The notes: generated by a model from the letters alone, not told the origin. Counted from the first letter of the stretch, positions 54,721-64,000 are shown. The stretch: 64,000 nt of DNA from Dendrophyllia cribrosa (GCA_024195265.1 JAJLRJ010000010.1:36030126-36094125); one strand, 5' to 3'. A program made the numbers and translations.

Positions 54721-55534
54721 TTATTTAGTTCATTGCTGATCCTGATCTGCACAAAGATCCAGCTACATTTTGCTACTGTTTGTTCAAGTGGTCCTTGCAT
54801 TTTTACGGAAGTCATTGGAATTTTCTTTAAAATGGGTTTCTTAAAATTAGTTTTTTTGTGTTTTTTTTTTTTTGCTTGTATTTTGCTCTTCAAGTGCCCA
54901 TTTTAACCTTAGGGCAAAAGAAATTGTAGAACTTCGTTCTTATAAACTTTATTGAAACTAGGACACTGGTTGCGCATGCGCATTTCACGTAGAGAAGCTT
55001 GAGAAAAGTGTAGTGTTGAGTCTTGAATATCTCCTAAAAAAATATAATCGTCAGAAGGACAGTTGGTAATTCGTCTCTATATCAACCAAAGGTATTATCA
55101 ATGTGGGTTTTTTTCTTTTGTAATAAATTAATGATAGTTCACCTGTGATCTAACACTCAATGTTTAAACAGGACAACCACTTCTGTCATAAGACTGGTGT
55201 CAATGGTGGCCTGTATTAACAATAAAAAAGAATTTAAAAAAAGAATTTCATATTAGCGTGGTGTTAAAGATTAATCGATTTCTTTACTTTGAGTCTGAAA
55301 AAAGTGAAAAAAATAGTATTAAAAATTATGTTTAGTACATTTATGCTGCCTGTAAATTTTGTTACATTTGTGTTATATCAGGGTTCCATTTAAACTAGCT
55401 ATGCTAAACTGGATGGTCCTGTATAAATATTCATTTAAATAAAAAAGTATTAAATTTGCAATCAAAACCCTGGACTAACCGCAGCTGAAAACCAAACGTG
55501 TGTTACTTTACTGAACGTGGAAGCACTATGATCA
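54721..55534. other. Non-coding spacer, nothing recognised
   Basis: AT-rich, poly-T run near 54860. No supported ORF. Confidence 0.4.
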
Positions 55535-55537
55535 AAC

Positions 55538-55593
<56 letters not shown>

Positions 55594-55660
55594 AATGAAT
55601 GAATGAGCGAGCGAGTGGATGAATGAATGAATGAGCGTATGGATGGATGGATGAATGTCC
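55535..55660. repeat. (TTGA)n and (ATGA/GAGC/GGAT)n microsatellite
   Basis: About 12 units of TTGA are followed by mixed tetranucleotides. The frames reading INQS repeats on the minus strand come from this tract. Confidence 0.95.
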
Positions 55661-55664
55661 AATA

Positions 55665-55830
55665 GGCCATTTCCGAGTTACGTTACGCCTCGTTGTCAAA
55701 GCGAGGCTAGGTGCACAACCTTTCATATGAAAATGAGTTTTCATTCACGTGCAAATGAAAACTCATTTTCATATGAAAGGTTTCGCACCGAGCCTCGCTT
55801 TGATGGAGAGGCTAAAGGCAACTCGGAAAT
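55665..55830. mobile_element. Palindromic MITE
   Basis: The ends GGCCATTTCCGAGTT and AACTCGGAAAT are inverted copies. The middle has a long inverted pair around CCTTTCATATGAAAATGAG and CTCATTTTCATATGAAAGG. The whole element folds into one hairpin. Confidence 0.75.
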
Positions 55831-56290
55831 AAAGCATTAAATTAAGGGACTCCAGGGTGTGGGAAAGTTTGGGGAGATTAAAGGTAACCTAAAATTGGGG
55901 CAAATGCGCCATGAATCTTTTTTTTTTTTTTAAGAAAGTACCCCATTTAAAGAAAAATCAACTTGTAAACGATGGCACTAAAAACTTGTCAGTAAATAAG
56001 TTGCACAAGAGAATATAACGAGTGCATCACAAATGGATACTTGTATTTTGCACATTACGTAGCCAACCGACATTTAATACTAACATTTTTTCATCACTAT
56101 TCCTTCATCTAAGCCTAGGTTGGCTCCTATACATTTATGCAGCTCAAAACAGCAGGCACTGAACTCTCTCAATAAAGCAACTAGGAGTAACATTCAACTT
56201 AGAGTAATCCCAATAGACGTCTACTCGCTAAGGTCGTCTCTAGTATAAATACGGCCATTCATCCACTATTGAAAAGATTACTTATCATTA
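55831..56290. other. Non-coding spacer, nothing recognised
   Basis: No supported ORF or repeat border. Confidence 0.4.
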
Positions 56291-56558
56291 TACAGCAGTT
56301 TTCAATTGATTGTCGAAAGTAATTTTGCGAGTGCTATGGTTTTGCATTGCCACGCTTTGTGATTGGCTAAAAAACCTCGCGCCAATTTTATGAAATAATC
56401 AAAAGCAAAACCTTAGCTAGTTGTCACGTGCTAATCTCTTTGCTACATGTATTTGCTTTGACCTCTGATTGGTTCATTGGATTGTCTGTCTCTGTTGTCA
56501 ATGGCCAAAGTAATTACTTTTTTATTTTTTTGCGAAACTTAAGTAAAAACTGCTCTAT
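56291..56558. mobile_element. TIR element (MITE)
   Basis: The left end TACAGCAGTTTTCA and the right end AAAACTGCTCTATA are inverted relatives. Subterminal GAAAGTAATT and AATTACTTTT pair as well. The interior contains GTGATTGGCT and CTGATTGGTT, CCAAT-box-like phrases found in such elements. Confidence 0.65.
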
Positions 56559-56830
56559 AGCAAGCGACCTTGCATTTTGTTATAAGTTCTCGTATCAAAC
56601 CGTCTAGTAACTTACTCGCTGTCTAAATTTAACGCCTAGTTCTAAAATAACTTAACATTTCTCCTTTTTAAGTTCGAAAGGCGACTATGATATATCGAAA
56701 CTAATCAGTTAATTCATTAATACCTTACCAAAACACTTCTTTCGAAAATTTCAAAATGGTATCAACATTCGCTCAACAATTACGTTGAACAGTTGTTAAA
56801 CAAATACTAAAACCGTTTAAACGTCCATTA

Positions 56831-57392
56831 AGCTGCTGTTGCACGTAACAACTTTTCGTGGAACTTGTCTCGCAAAACATATTGTCGCAAGTGCAATGTT
56901 ACACGTTACAATTACCATGCTACTTGTTTGGCAAAAAACAACATTGCGAAAGTTGAAAAATGACGCATTTGTCCCCCTCCCCCGATGCTTGGCTGTGATC
57001 GGTTGACTAAAAGAATGTAGCGAAACAAGTTGCAAGAGCCATATTTCAGTTACACGTATTTTTGTTGTGCAAAAAAGTAGAAAACGATTCAACTTTTCGG
57101 GCAACTTAAAAAAAAAATTCAGTTGCATGAGAGGTGTGAGGATATTTCATGTATGTTAAATGAAGTGTTTTTCAACTGTTTTGATATAGCCCGGATTTAA
57201 GCGTGTTGGTGGGAGTTTGATTAAAGTTAGCCTTCGAGCTGTTTGGTTCTCCTTGGTTTTTTCTCTAGCTAGCCTTCGAGTTCTCTTTGGTTTGTGTGGC
57301 CAAACACATCGTTACAACAATATTGTAACACACGTAAAAACCATGCTTGCAACAATTTTTTGCGTGACAAGTTGTTACTTGTAACAGCACCT
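56831..57392. mobile_element. Imperfect TIR element next to the DSTYK-like paralogue
   Basis: The left part GCTGTTGCACGTAACAACTT and the right part AAGTTGTTACTTGTAACAGC are inverted relatives. The interior repeats CAAGTTG and GTAACA phrases. No target duplication seen. It lies just downstream (minus direction) of the exon at 57435-57899, so it may be in its 3' UTR. Confidence 0.6.
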
Positions 57393-57434
57393 TTGACAGT
57401 TTGACTCTAAAAAGGAATGGGTTCAGAGACCTTC

Positions 57435-57899
57435 TTAAACTTGCGTTTCCATGGTTTCATAGGAAGATATCAGTTCAGTGACCTGTAATTTAAAGTTATC
57501 CAACCACGTTAAAAGCAACCCTTCATTTTTCTGAGCGTTAAGCGTCGAAATCACAATTTTAAGCGCCTGCTGCCTTCCACCCGATGTCTCGCCGTTCGAG
57601 ACCATCCTTTTGGAGACGTACTTGGAGTCTTTTTCCTGAGCGATAGCTACATACACACGACTTACGTCGTTCGTCATAGCGTAGTCGGGCCTGCAGTACT
57701 TTTGCTCCATCAGCAGCCACAGCAAAACAGCAAGACTGTACACACAGTGAGCTTTAAGGGTGTTTTCTACGCCTGGTTCGAATTTACGCACTCCAGGGTT
57801 CTTGTCAGGCACGTGAAAAGGCGCTTTCTCGTCTGGATACGGAATGGAATCGTCTCTTGGCTTGGAAACGTTTAGTCTGGCGTTATTGTTGCAGTCCAA
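57435..57899 (-). CDS. Second DSTYK-like gene, last exon
   Basis: The minus-strand acceptor TGTTTTATGACAG ends at 57900, and the exon runs to the stop TAA at 57435-57437, 154 codons in phase 0. It begins LDCNNNARLNVSKPR, which aligns with LMCDGTAKINLTKPE at the start of exon 4 of the DSTYK-like gene at 36731-51872, at the same intron position and phase. It too lacks the DFG motif. The APE-like region is eroded (KAPFHVPDKN). HCVYSLAVLLWLLMEQK corresponds to the helix F stretch YDIYAFGMLLWVLYEG. The C-terminus diverges. Upstream exons are not in view: a Polinton fills the next 5.7 kb and the rest would lie right of the window. It is either a pseudokinase paralogue or an orphan exon. Confidence 0.7.
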   Translation of the reverse strand: MDCNNNARLNVSKPRDDSIPYPDEKAPFHVPDKNPGVRKFEPGVENTLKAHCVYSLAVLLWLLMEQKYCRPDYAMTNDVSRVYVAIAQEKDSKYVSKRMVSNGETSGGRQQALKIVISTLNAQKNEGLLLTWLDNFKLQVTELISSYETMETQV

Positions 57900-57901
57900 C
57901 T

Positions 57902-58169
57902 GTCATAAAACAGACAGAAAAAAACAATTAAATTAACTTTAACCCTACAGGTGGAAGGGCATTGCAACCCAACACCGCTTCCCTAAGGTCATTGAATACA
58001 TAAAGCTTACAAGCAAGGTGTGGTAAACTAATTTGGGTAATGGTCACCGAGAGTTACTATGCCCATTTTGGGGTGGTGGTGTGCCGCTGCGATGGGACTC
58101 CCTTACCCCTTACCCCTTACCCCTAACCCTACACCAGACCATGTTCAGCTACATTTTGCAACCCTATAC
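57902..58169. repeat. Copy of the GTGCCGCTG-type dispersed repeat
   Basis: From about 58075 the copy reads GTGTGCCGCTGCGATGGGAC, then (CCCTTAC)n-like runs and CAGACCATGTTCAGCTACAT. It matches the copy at 10080-10170. The stretch 57902-58030 shows nothing. Confidence 0.6.
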
Positions 58170-58296
58170 AGTAGTGGTTAGAGAGGGAGTCAAATACGGT
58201 TTTTCGAGTCCATAAATAAGCTGTCCTCACTGCGCTCGGACAGCTTATTTTATGGACTCGAAAAACCGTATTTGACGTCCCTCTCTAACCACTACT
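58170..58296. repeat. 127-bp hairpin
   Basis: AGTAGTGGTTAGAGAGGGAG and its inverse CTCTCTAACCACTACT form the ends. GGTTTTTCGAGTCCAT pairs with ATGGACTCGAAAAACC, and the loop is short around CTCACTGCGCTCG. It may be a MITE in the dispersed repeat. It lies 115 bp before the Polinton polymerase. Confidence 0.75.
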
Positions 58297-58400
58297 CTGG
58301 ATACCCCTCCCTCAAACCCCGTAAGAGGGGGTCAAATGCGTTTTTTCCCGAGCCCGCCCGCAACGGCAAGCGAGGCATCACCAATTGAAGAAATTCAAAA

Positions 58401-58411
58401 ACCCTTTATAT
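58401..58411 (+). promoter_or_regulatory. TATA-like motif directly before the polymerase start
   Basis: ACCCTTTATAT abuts the ATG at 58412. It resembles CCCTATATATACCC found just before two minus-strand genes of the same element (63199-63211 and 63545-63558). Confidence 0.45.
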
Positions 58412-61400
58412 ATGGCACAACCCCGGCAACGAAGACGGCGTGATGCCAATCAACGTGAGCTGATTGCCTGGCTGGACGAACAGGCCCGAAATGTCGAGAG
58501 GATCGAGCCTGCCGATGAGATCGAGCCTCAAAACAACCCCCCGGATCTAGATTTTCAACAATTTGTTCAACTCTATGATCGGGTTGATCAATGGGTTGAA
58601 CATGGCAGACGAACATTCAGGTTTCGCTTTGTAAACAATCTCGAAAACTCTCTTGTCGCCAGAATTTTGAACAAAATCAAGCAAAATGTTCACACACGAC
58701 ACTCAATCAATTTACGCTTCACATTCGAGTTACGAAACACGGAAACCGAGGAGTTGAGAGAGTTTTATCAAAACAACCACAACAGTCGTTGGCTATCCAC
58801 TCTTTCCGAGACACGACAGTGGTTGCAAGCCCAGGAAGAGCTTCGTCTTCAAAACGCAAGACTTAACAGGCCTGATACCAAATGGGTTTACGAACGCACT
58901 GTCCTGCTTGATGTCAAAGTCGTTCTTGATCGACAACCCTTGCAAATAGGGCTAGGGCGGCTTCCTGATTGGATTCGCAACAAAAGAGAAGTCATTGCCC
59001 TTGACAATTTCAACGACAATCTTTGTCTCTTTCGTTGCTTGGCTGTCCATCGAGGAGCTCGTAGAGATTACAACACTCGCAGAACCAGGGAACTCGCAGA
59101 AAGCTTCTTCGCAGTTTATCCGGGGCTTCGAGGCCAGCTAAATTTGCGGCACTTCTCCAAAATCGAAAGGCATTTCAAGCAAAGAATTGCCGCATATCTG
59201 GTTCTCCCCAATGGTGACTTCATTTTATCTCACAGCCCTGCGAATTACGACAAGGTGGGCACTCCAATCATGACTGTCGGTATTCATGAAGGCCACTCCT
59301 TCTTGATCACCAATATCAATAAAGTCACAAACAATTACACTTGTGGCGAGTGTGGTGGGAGGTTCACACGGGCTGATAACTTGAATCGCCACTCCAAGAC
59401 GTGTAATCGAGGCCAAACCAAAATCGACTGCCCCGGGAAACGTATCCTCCCTCCGGAGTCAGCTTTTGAGAAAGCCTTTTACCCAGAAGGCGGTTTCGGT
59501 GTCAAGGCAGTGTGCTGGCTGGAGTGGGAGGCGAAGCAGCGTGACATTCACATCCACCATCACAGATGCGGCCATGGTGGTGAGAGCTATATTTGTGGGG
59601 CCCCAGACGGCTATCACCCAGAAAGCAAGACAGTTTTTCAGTTCCACGGTTGTCACTGGCACGGTTGCGAGGAATGTTACCCCGAGGGAACGAGGGAGGA
59701 AGGTATATATGCCCGCAAAGGCAACACAATCACAAGGATGGTTGCTTACCAAAAGACTCTGCAACGAACTCAGTTGCTTCGAGACGCTGGGTACAACGTG
59801 GTGGAAAGGTGGGAACACAAAAAGCCTTCCCCCTGGTGGAATGATCGTTGCCCACAGAAAAGAAACAAAACATATCCCCACGCGATCGTCTACGACTTCG
59901 AAGCGTACCAGGACAAGACCAAGGCAGCTCGTCCGACACACGATCTCTCTTATGAAAGCGAGCATGTGCCCATCTCAGTCTCCATTGCCGACACGTTAAA
60001 CCCTGAGCCTGAGTACATTTGCTCCAAAGATCCTGACGAGCTTATCGGGCTGTTTTATGCCTCCCTGGAGCGGCGAAGCGCAGCCATCCGAGAGGACGTG
60101 GCTGGCAAATATATGCCCCCAGACCTTGAGAATCTTCCTGAGAAGCAACTCAAGCTCATCGACAAATGGTGCAACCAAGTGCCTGTGGTCGGCTTCAACT
60201 CAGGCCATTACGATCTCAAGCTTATCCGCAAGTACTTTGTTTCTCATTTCGCTCAAGAGAACGGGGTCTTCGCCGCGGAGAAAGAGGGGCGCATCATGTT
60301 CATCAACACTCCCAGCTACAAGTTCTTGGACGTCATGAATTATTTGGCCCCAGGCATCACGTACGACAAGTGGGTCAAGACGTATGGAGCGACACAGACT
60401 AAGTCCTGGCTTCCATACGAGTGGTTTGACAGCGCTGACAAGCTGGATTACCCGGGTCTTCCTCCATACGAGTGCTGTTACTCACAACTCAAAAACGCCT
60501 TCGTTCTTTCTCCCAAGGAGCACGAAGAATACAATCGCATCTTCCACGAGAAAGGTATGAAGACATTCGGAGACTGGCTGGAGTATTACAACAATCTAGA
60601 CGTGTCTCCCTTTCTCGAAGCTCTCCAAACGATGAAGGGCTTTTACACGGGTCTCGGGGTGGACATCTTCAAAGACGCGGTCTCCTTGCCAGGAGTATCA
60701 ATGCAATACGTCTTGCGAGGGTCATTGAGAGGGGGGCGCAATGCTCCAGCCCTACACGTCCCCGGCCCAGAAGCTTACGCCATGCTGAAGGGGGCTGTGG
60801 TTGGCGGGCCAAGCTTGGTCTTCACCCGCAAACACGTGCGCGGCAAAACCCGCATCCGTTCTCACAAACACGACTTAGCCCGCATCACGAAACGGATTAT
60901 GGGGTTCGATGCTAACTCCCTTTACCCAAGCACGATGCTGCAGGAGATGCCCTGTGGTAAAGAGGAGGTTGTGCATTACAATGCCCCGGTGCAGGCAGCG
61001 AGAGTTCTTGAAATGAAGCTGCATACAGGCAGGTGGTTCGGGTTTGCGGAAGTGGACATCGAAGTCCCCCGAGAGTTGTGGGAGCAGTTCGAAGAGTTTC
61101 CACCGCTCTTCATCAACCAACCAGTGCCTAACGAATTTGTTCCCCAGCATATGCATGATTTTCTCCAAGAAAGTGGCCGAACCCGCTTTCCCGACCAGAA
61201 AAAGCTGCTGGGTGTGTTGTCAGCGAAAAAGATGCTGATCTACGCACCCCTCTTGAAATGGTATCTCAACATCGGGCTCAAGATCACGGCAGTCTACCGC
61301 AGGATCGATTACATACCCAAAAAGCTCTTCGACTGGTTCGTTCGCGAGGTAGCCGACTGCCGAAGGAAAGGCGACGCTGACAGGGAGAAGGCCCTGCTTG

Positions 61401-62232
61401 CTGAAGTGTTCAAGCTTCTTGGCAACAGTGCTTACGGCAAGTTCATCGAAGCCGTGGATCGCCAGACAAGAACGTTGTACACAACTGACGAGGACGAGGT
61501 CGACAAGCATCTCCGCTCACCCTTGTTCGATGACCTCGAAGAGATTGGAGATGCTTACAAGATCGAGCTGCGCAAGCAAAAGGTCACAATCGACCGCCCC
61601 TTTCAAGTGGTTATTGTTGTGTACCAACTTGCCAAGCTTCGCATGCTGGAGTTCTATTACGACTTCCTAGATTACTTCATCGACAGGCGCGACTTCGAGC
61701 TCATCCAGATGGACACGGACAGCATGTACTTCGCTCTTGCGCACGACACTCTGAAGATGCCGTTCGCCCAGAACTTCTCACCCAGTTCGAGGCGGAGAAG
61801 AAGAATTGGTTGGCGTGGGACAAGTGGAGCGGCAAAGAGCCGGGCTTGTTCAAGCTTGAGAAGGAAGGCACACGGGCCATCGCCCTATGCAGCAAGTGCT
61901 ACCTCGTAGACAACGATGGCACCCCCAATAAAGAGCCCAAGATCTCCGCCAAGGGAGTGAACAAAAAGCAAAACGGGCTGGCGTGGAAAGAGCACGAGTC
62001 CCAGATCCTAGCCAAAGTGGAGCAAGAGCTGCGCTGGGAAAGGTACGAAAGAGCCCTCGAGGGGCGCAAGGACATGGCCACCAACAGGGGTTTCCGAATG
62101 CACAACGGGGCCATGCACACGTACGAGCAGCGCAAGCTGGGTCTTTCCGCGTACTACGACAAGCGTTGGGTGCTGCCAGACGGCATCCACACAGAACCGA
62201 TCGAGTTTCACAACCCAGCTGGGGGCAACTGA
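58412..62232 (+). pseudogene. Polinton protein-primed DNA polymerase B (frameshifted)
   Basis: The first ATG in frame is at 58412, giving MAQPRQRRRR. The N-terminal part has an OTU-like stretch (NLCLFRCLAVH, about residue 205), a C2HC finger (TCGECGGRF...HSKTC, about 311-333) and a nuclease-like block with FQFHGCHWHGC. The exonuclease motifs are DFE (D495), GFNSGHYDLKL and YNNLDV. The polymerase motifs are DANSLYPS (D833), LLGNSAYGK (N1005) and DTDS (D1101, D1103). All catalytic residues seem present. Between about 61750 and 61800 the coding frame shifts by one base. The first frame then ends at 61909, while the C-terminal ~140 codons continue in the other frame to 62232. The last 25 bases overlap the convergent integrase gene. 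Confidence 0.92.
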
Positions 62233-63197
62233 GTGTCCGGGGTCACAACCATCAGCTCCTCACGAACAAACCCTCTCTTAGGGCCATCGTAAAGGTAATA
62301 AACGACAGGCGCATCTGGCTTGGTTACAACCTTCTCAATGTTGTGGACCTTCAAAGACCAGATCGGATCGGTCGCACGCCTCCCACCCCCTTCTAGCTCG
62401 CCAGGCTGATACAAATATCTCACACTCACCCGGGGTGGGAGCTTCTTCTCATTCACCCCAACAGGCCTAGCATATGGAGTCGCAGGCTTGGCAGAAACGG
62501 CTTTCTCTTTGATTGCTTGAGTGGGCTTCTTGCCAGTGAGTCTTGTTACTTCATTGTTCAAGGCCGAGACAACATCTGGCAGTCTTTTGACCCATGCAGT
62601 CGAACGGCCAGAGGGCATATTCATTTCAACGGCATACTGATAACCAAACAGTCTTTCAGCCAGGGTTCGGTTGAATCTCTCCACAATTGCTTGGTCTCTG
62701 TGGATATCAACCCGCCCGCGACGAATGGTCGTTTTGTTGTTTTCCATGGCCTTAGTCACACCCCCCATAAACTCTTTCCCAGGGTCAACTTGCAAGAGTT
62801 GAGGCCATTTCAAAGGCCCACGCCTGTAAATCTTCTGAAATGCCCTTGAGACTTCTTCAGACTCTTTCGAAGTCAGGGGCTCTGATGCTTTGTATCGGCT
62901 AGCCACATCAACAAGGGTTAATGCGTATTTGTAAACCTTTCTCCCGTGTGGAAGTTTGTCGTGGGGCAGGAAGAGAAGATCTGCTTGATGCACTGCATTG
63001 GGAGATGAGACATCAAACTTGGGCCGAGGTATAGCGCGTGGCGCTGGGAGGTAAACTTGCCAAAGGGCTTGTTTGACCAGCCATTTCTTTGCGACATCAT
63101 CAGAGACCTTGGCCGCTGCAGCTAGCTTTTTTACAGCGGCAAGGCCTTTCCAATACCCTTTCGGGCTGTAATAGATCTTAGAAAGTTTCGCCTCTAT
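62208..63197 (-). CDS. Polinton integrase (rve superfamily), start codon altered
   Basis: The minus-strand frame is open from about 63197 to the stop at 62208, some 329 codons. The N-terminal part reads EAKLSKIYYSPKGYWKGL and VSDDVAKKWLVKQALWQVYL. The catalytic core has D in HQADLLFLP (about residue 73), D in LLQVDPGKEF (138) and E in AIVERFNRTLAE (173), the D-D-35-E type triad (34 residues between the last two). The C-terminal part (YYLYDGPKRGFVREELMVV) looks like an SH3- or chromo-like domain. There is no ATG at the expected start: the codon before GAG-GCG-AAA is ATA, one base from ATG, and follows a TATATATACCCC motif as in the neighbouring gene. It probably lost its start codon, though an internal start cannot be excluded. 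Confidence 0.88.
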   Translation of the reverse strand: MEAKLSKIYYSPKGYWKGLAAVKKLAAAAKVSDDVAKKWLVKQALWQVYLPAPRAIPRPKFDVSSPNAVHQADLLFLPHDKLPHGRKVYKYALTLVDVASRYKASEPLTSKESEEVSRAFQKIYRRGPLKWPQLLQVDPGKEFMGGVTKAMENNKTTIRRGRVDIHRDQAIVERFNRTLAERLFGYQYAVEMNMPSGRSTAWVKRLPDVVSALNNEVTRLTGKKPTQAIKEKAVSAKPATPYARPVGVNEKKLPPRVSVRYLYQPGELEGGGRRATDPIWSLKVHNIEKVVTKPDAPVVYYLYDGPKRGFVREELMVVTPDTQLPPAGL

Positions 63198-63198
63198 A

Positions 63199-63211
63199 GG
63201 GGTATATATAG
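63199..63211 (-). promoter_or_regulatory. TATA-like motif before the integrase gene
   Basis: On the minus strand CTATATATACCCC ends one base before the ATA codon that replaces the integrase start. It is the same motif as at 63545-63558. Confidence 0.5.
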
Positions 63212-63214
63212 AGT

Positions 63215-63541
63215 TTATGAAACGGTGATCGGTCCATGGCGCACTTCTTCGTCCTCATCAAATTGTTTCACAAGGTCGGGAGTCCTGTTTATAGCTCGAG
63301 AAAGTTCAAGGGCTTCCTGAAAGGCTCGGTTCATTTCCTCAGTTTCTTGAGCCGTGAGGAATGTTATGAGTTCGCGGTATAATTCATATCCTTCCGACAT
63401 GAATGCGGGCATTTCTTCAGCACGTTTCTGAAACATTTGCGCTAGTTCCTCAGCTTTTTTATCCGAGGAGCATGTTGGAAAAAGGCAGCACAACTGTTCC
63501 ACAAATGCGTCACGATCTTCTTTAGAAATGGGCGTGTCCAT
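63215..63541 (-). CDS. Small Polinton protein, 108 aa, unknown
   Basis: The ATG at 63539-63541 is in the good context CACCATGG and follows CCCTATATATACCC by three bases. The frame MDTPISKEDRDAFVEQLCCL ends at 63215 with EVRHGPITVS. It is largely helical in look, charged (KKAEELAQMFQKRAEEM), with no membrane segment and no domain that I recognise. An open frame continues upstream of this ATG, but it is a shadow of the next gene (63576-63995). It lies between the integrase and that gene, all on the minus strand. Confidence 0.7.
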   Translation of the reverse strand: MDTPISKEDRDAFVEQLCCLFPTCSSDKKAEELAQMFQKRAEEMPAFMSEGYELYRELITFLTAQETEEMNRAFQEALELSRAINRTPDLVKQFDEDEEVRHGPITVS

Positions 63542-63544
63542 GGT

Positions 63545-63558
63545 GGGTATATATAGGG
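63545..63558 (-). promoter_or_regulatory. TATA-like motif before the 108-aa gene
   Basis: CCCTATATATACCC on the minus strand lies three bases before the ATG at 63541. The closeness to the start codon implies either a very short leader or a different role from a classic TATA box. Confidence 0.5.
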
Positions 63559-63575
63559 TTTTTAATTTCTTAAAT

Positions 63576-63995
63576 TTAAAGAAAGCGATAAGCCGCATAC
63601 CCACCCGCAAGCAGGGTACCTCCAATGAACACAAGTTCACCATTCTGCTGTTGTGGGGTGGGCTTGTAGAAGTCCGAGAACTGAGGCTCTTTGTAGTCTT
63701 TGATTTGTTTATTTGTTTCGTGTTGGTGCATCTGGTTATACAAGACCAGTGCTTGGTCGGTGGTTTGTTAGTTTTTGCTAGCTTGGTGTTTAATCCGATC
63801 GTTGGCTGCAATCCAGTCGAGGAGCTTGGTGCGGTCCTTCTGGTATTTGGCGTAAGCCGCTTGGTATTGTTCAAGGGCGTGGTTGTGACGGATTTTCTCA
63901 TCCATTGCTGCCTTGCCGTTATCACCAGACAGATATTTAGCGAGATAATTGCCGCCAGTGAAAGCGGCCGCATTGAGAACAGCGCCAAGAGCCAT
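63576..63995 (-). pseudogene. Small Polinton protein with in-frame stop, unknown
   Basis: It starts at ATG 63993-63995 with MALGAVLNAAAFTGGNYLAK, a mildly hydrophobic N-terminus, then a charged helical stretch. A TAA at 63768-63770 ends the frame after 75 codons. The same frame goes on for 63 codons without another stop (QTTDQALVLYNQMHQHE, then KPTPQQQNGELVFIGGTLL) to a TAA at 63576-63578. The C-terminus GGTLLAGGYAAYRFL is hydrophobic and glycine-rich. The continuity points to a single nonsense change in a ~139-residue protein. Function unknown; a small structural or membrane protein of the element is possible. Confidence 0.65.
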
Positions 63996-64000
63996 TATTG

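Larger units (their letters stand above)
58299..64000. mobile_element. Polinton/Maverick element, left part
   Basis: The block carries a protein-primed type B DNA polymerase, a retrovirus-type integrase and two small genes, the combination that defines Polintons/Mavericks and their adintovirus-like relatives. It is richer in GC than its surroundings. The left border is not located: it lies between the hairpin and the polymerase start, and the terminal inverted repeat cannot be verified because the right end is outside the window. A capsid gene, ATPase and protease would be expected to the right. The polymerase is frameshifted, the integrase start codon is altered and one small gene has a stop, so this copy is decaying. 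Confidence 0.88.

Noticed and set aside
55462..55744. Frames with INQS repeats on the minus strand
   Set aside because: Produced by the (TTGA)n tract in any frame; no other support.
58098..58130. Interstitial telomeric repeat
   Set aside because: The run is CCCTTAC-like and degenerate, not CCCTAA; it belongs to the dispersed repeat.
58170..58296. Left terminal inverted repeat of the Polinton
   Set aside because: The hairpin contains both of its own arms here, and it interrupts a dispersed repeat that has no Polinton elsewhere. Without the right end it cannot be tested.
63543..63988. Long N-terminal extension of the 108-aa Polinton protein
   Set aside because: It overlaps the gene at 63576-63995 in another frame. 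The ATG at 63541 has its own upstream motif and good context.

Overview
The window reads as eukaryotic nuclear DNA from an animal, most likely a cnidarian and probably an anthozoan such as a stony coral. It is AT-rich and dominated by transposable elements. The host genes have introns with GT-AG borders, and the repeats (Penelope-like elements, Helitron helicase remnants, CR1/L2- and L1/Tx1-type LINEs, a Polinton, many short inverted-repeat elements) resemble what is known from cnidarian genomes. The species cannot be fixed from the sequence alone.

Four host genes can be supported. (1) The 3' exons of ATP6AP2 (renin receptor / V-ATPase accessory subunit), + strand, 5640-9477. (2) The last exon of a Ly6/uPAR three-finger-domain gene, + strand, from 19139; its coding sequence is cut by a giant transposon, and the hydrophobic C-terminal tail now lies 12.8 kb away at 32078-32142. 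(3) A complete DSTYK-like gene, + strand, four exons over 36731-51872, with an intact-looking GTPase domain and a kinase domain lacking the DFG segment. (4) The last exon of a second DSTYK-like gene, - strand, 57435-57899, tail-to-tail with the first.

Layout. 1-5.6 kb: a minisatellite array, a TIR element and a decayed Penelope-like reverse transcriptase. 5.6-9.8 kb: ATP6AP2. 9.8-19.1 kb: repeats, including two tandem copies of a Helitron-derived segment with different later insertions. 19.1-32.1 kb: the interrupted Ly6 exon and a 12,808-bp foldback element. That element has ~119-bp terminal inverted repeats and an 8-bp target duplication. Its arms are short-period satellite pointing in opposite directions, and a 2.5-kb inverted Penelope-like dimer lies inside the left arm. 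32.1-36.6 kb: short DNA transposons, a (GGGAA/GAGAA)n tract and a PLE 3' fragment. 36.7-51.9 kb: DSTYK, whose introns hold a 5'-truncated LINE with target duplication, a second LINE fragment, a Tc1/mariner-like MITE and copies of a widespread ~88-bp minisatellite. 51.9-57.4 kb: MITEs and palindromes. 57.9-64.0 kb: the left part of a Polinton/Maverick (protein-primed DNA polymerase B, integrase and two small genes), running off the window end and carrying several inactivating changes.

The most striking object is the foldback element. It has no recognisable transposase, carries ~10 kb of satellite, and its 8-bp duplication shows that it moved as a unit into a coding exon. The second point of interest is the DSTYK-like pair, which share the same missing DFG segment and the same last-intron position.
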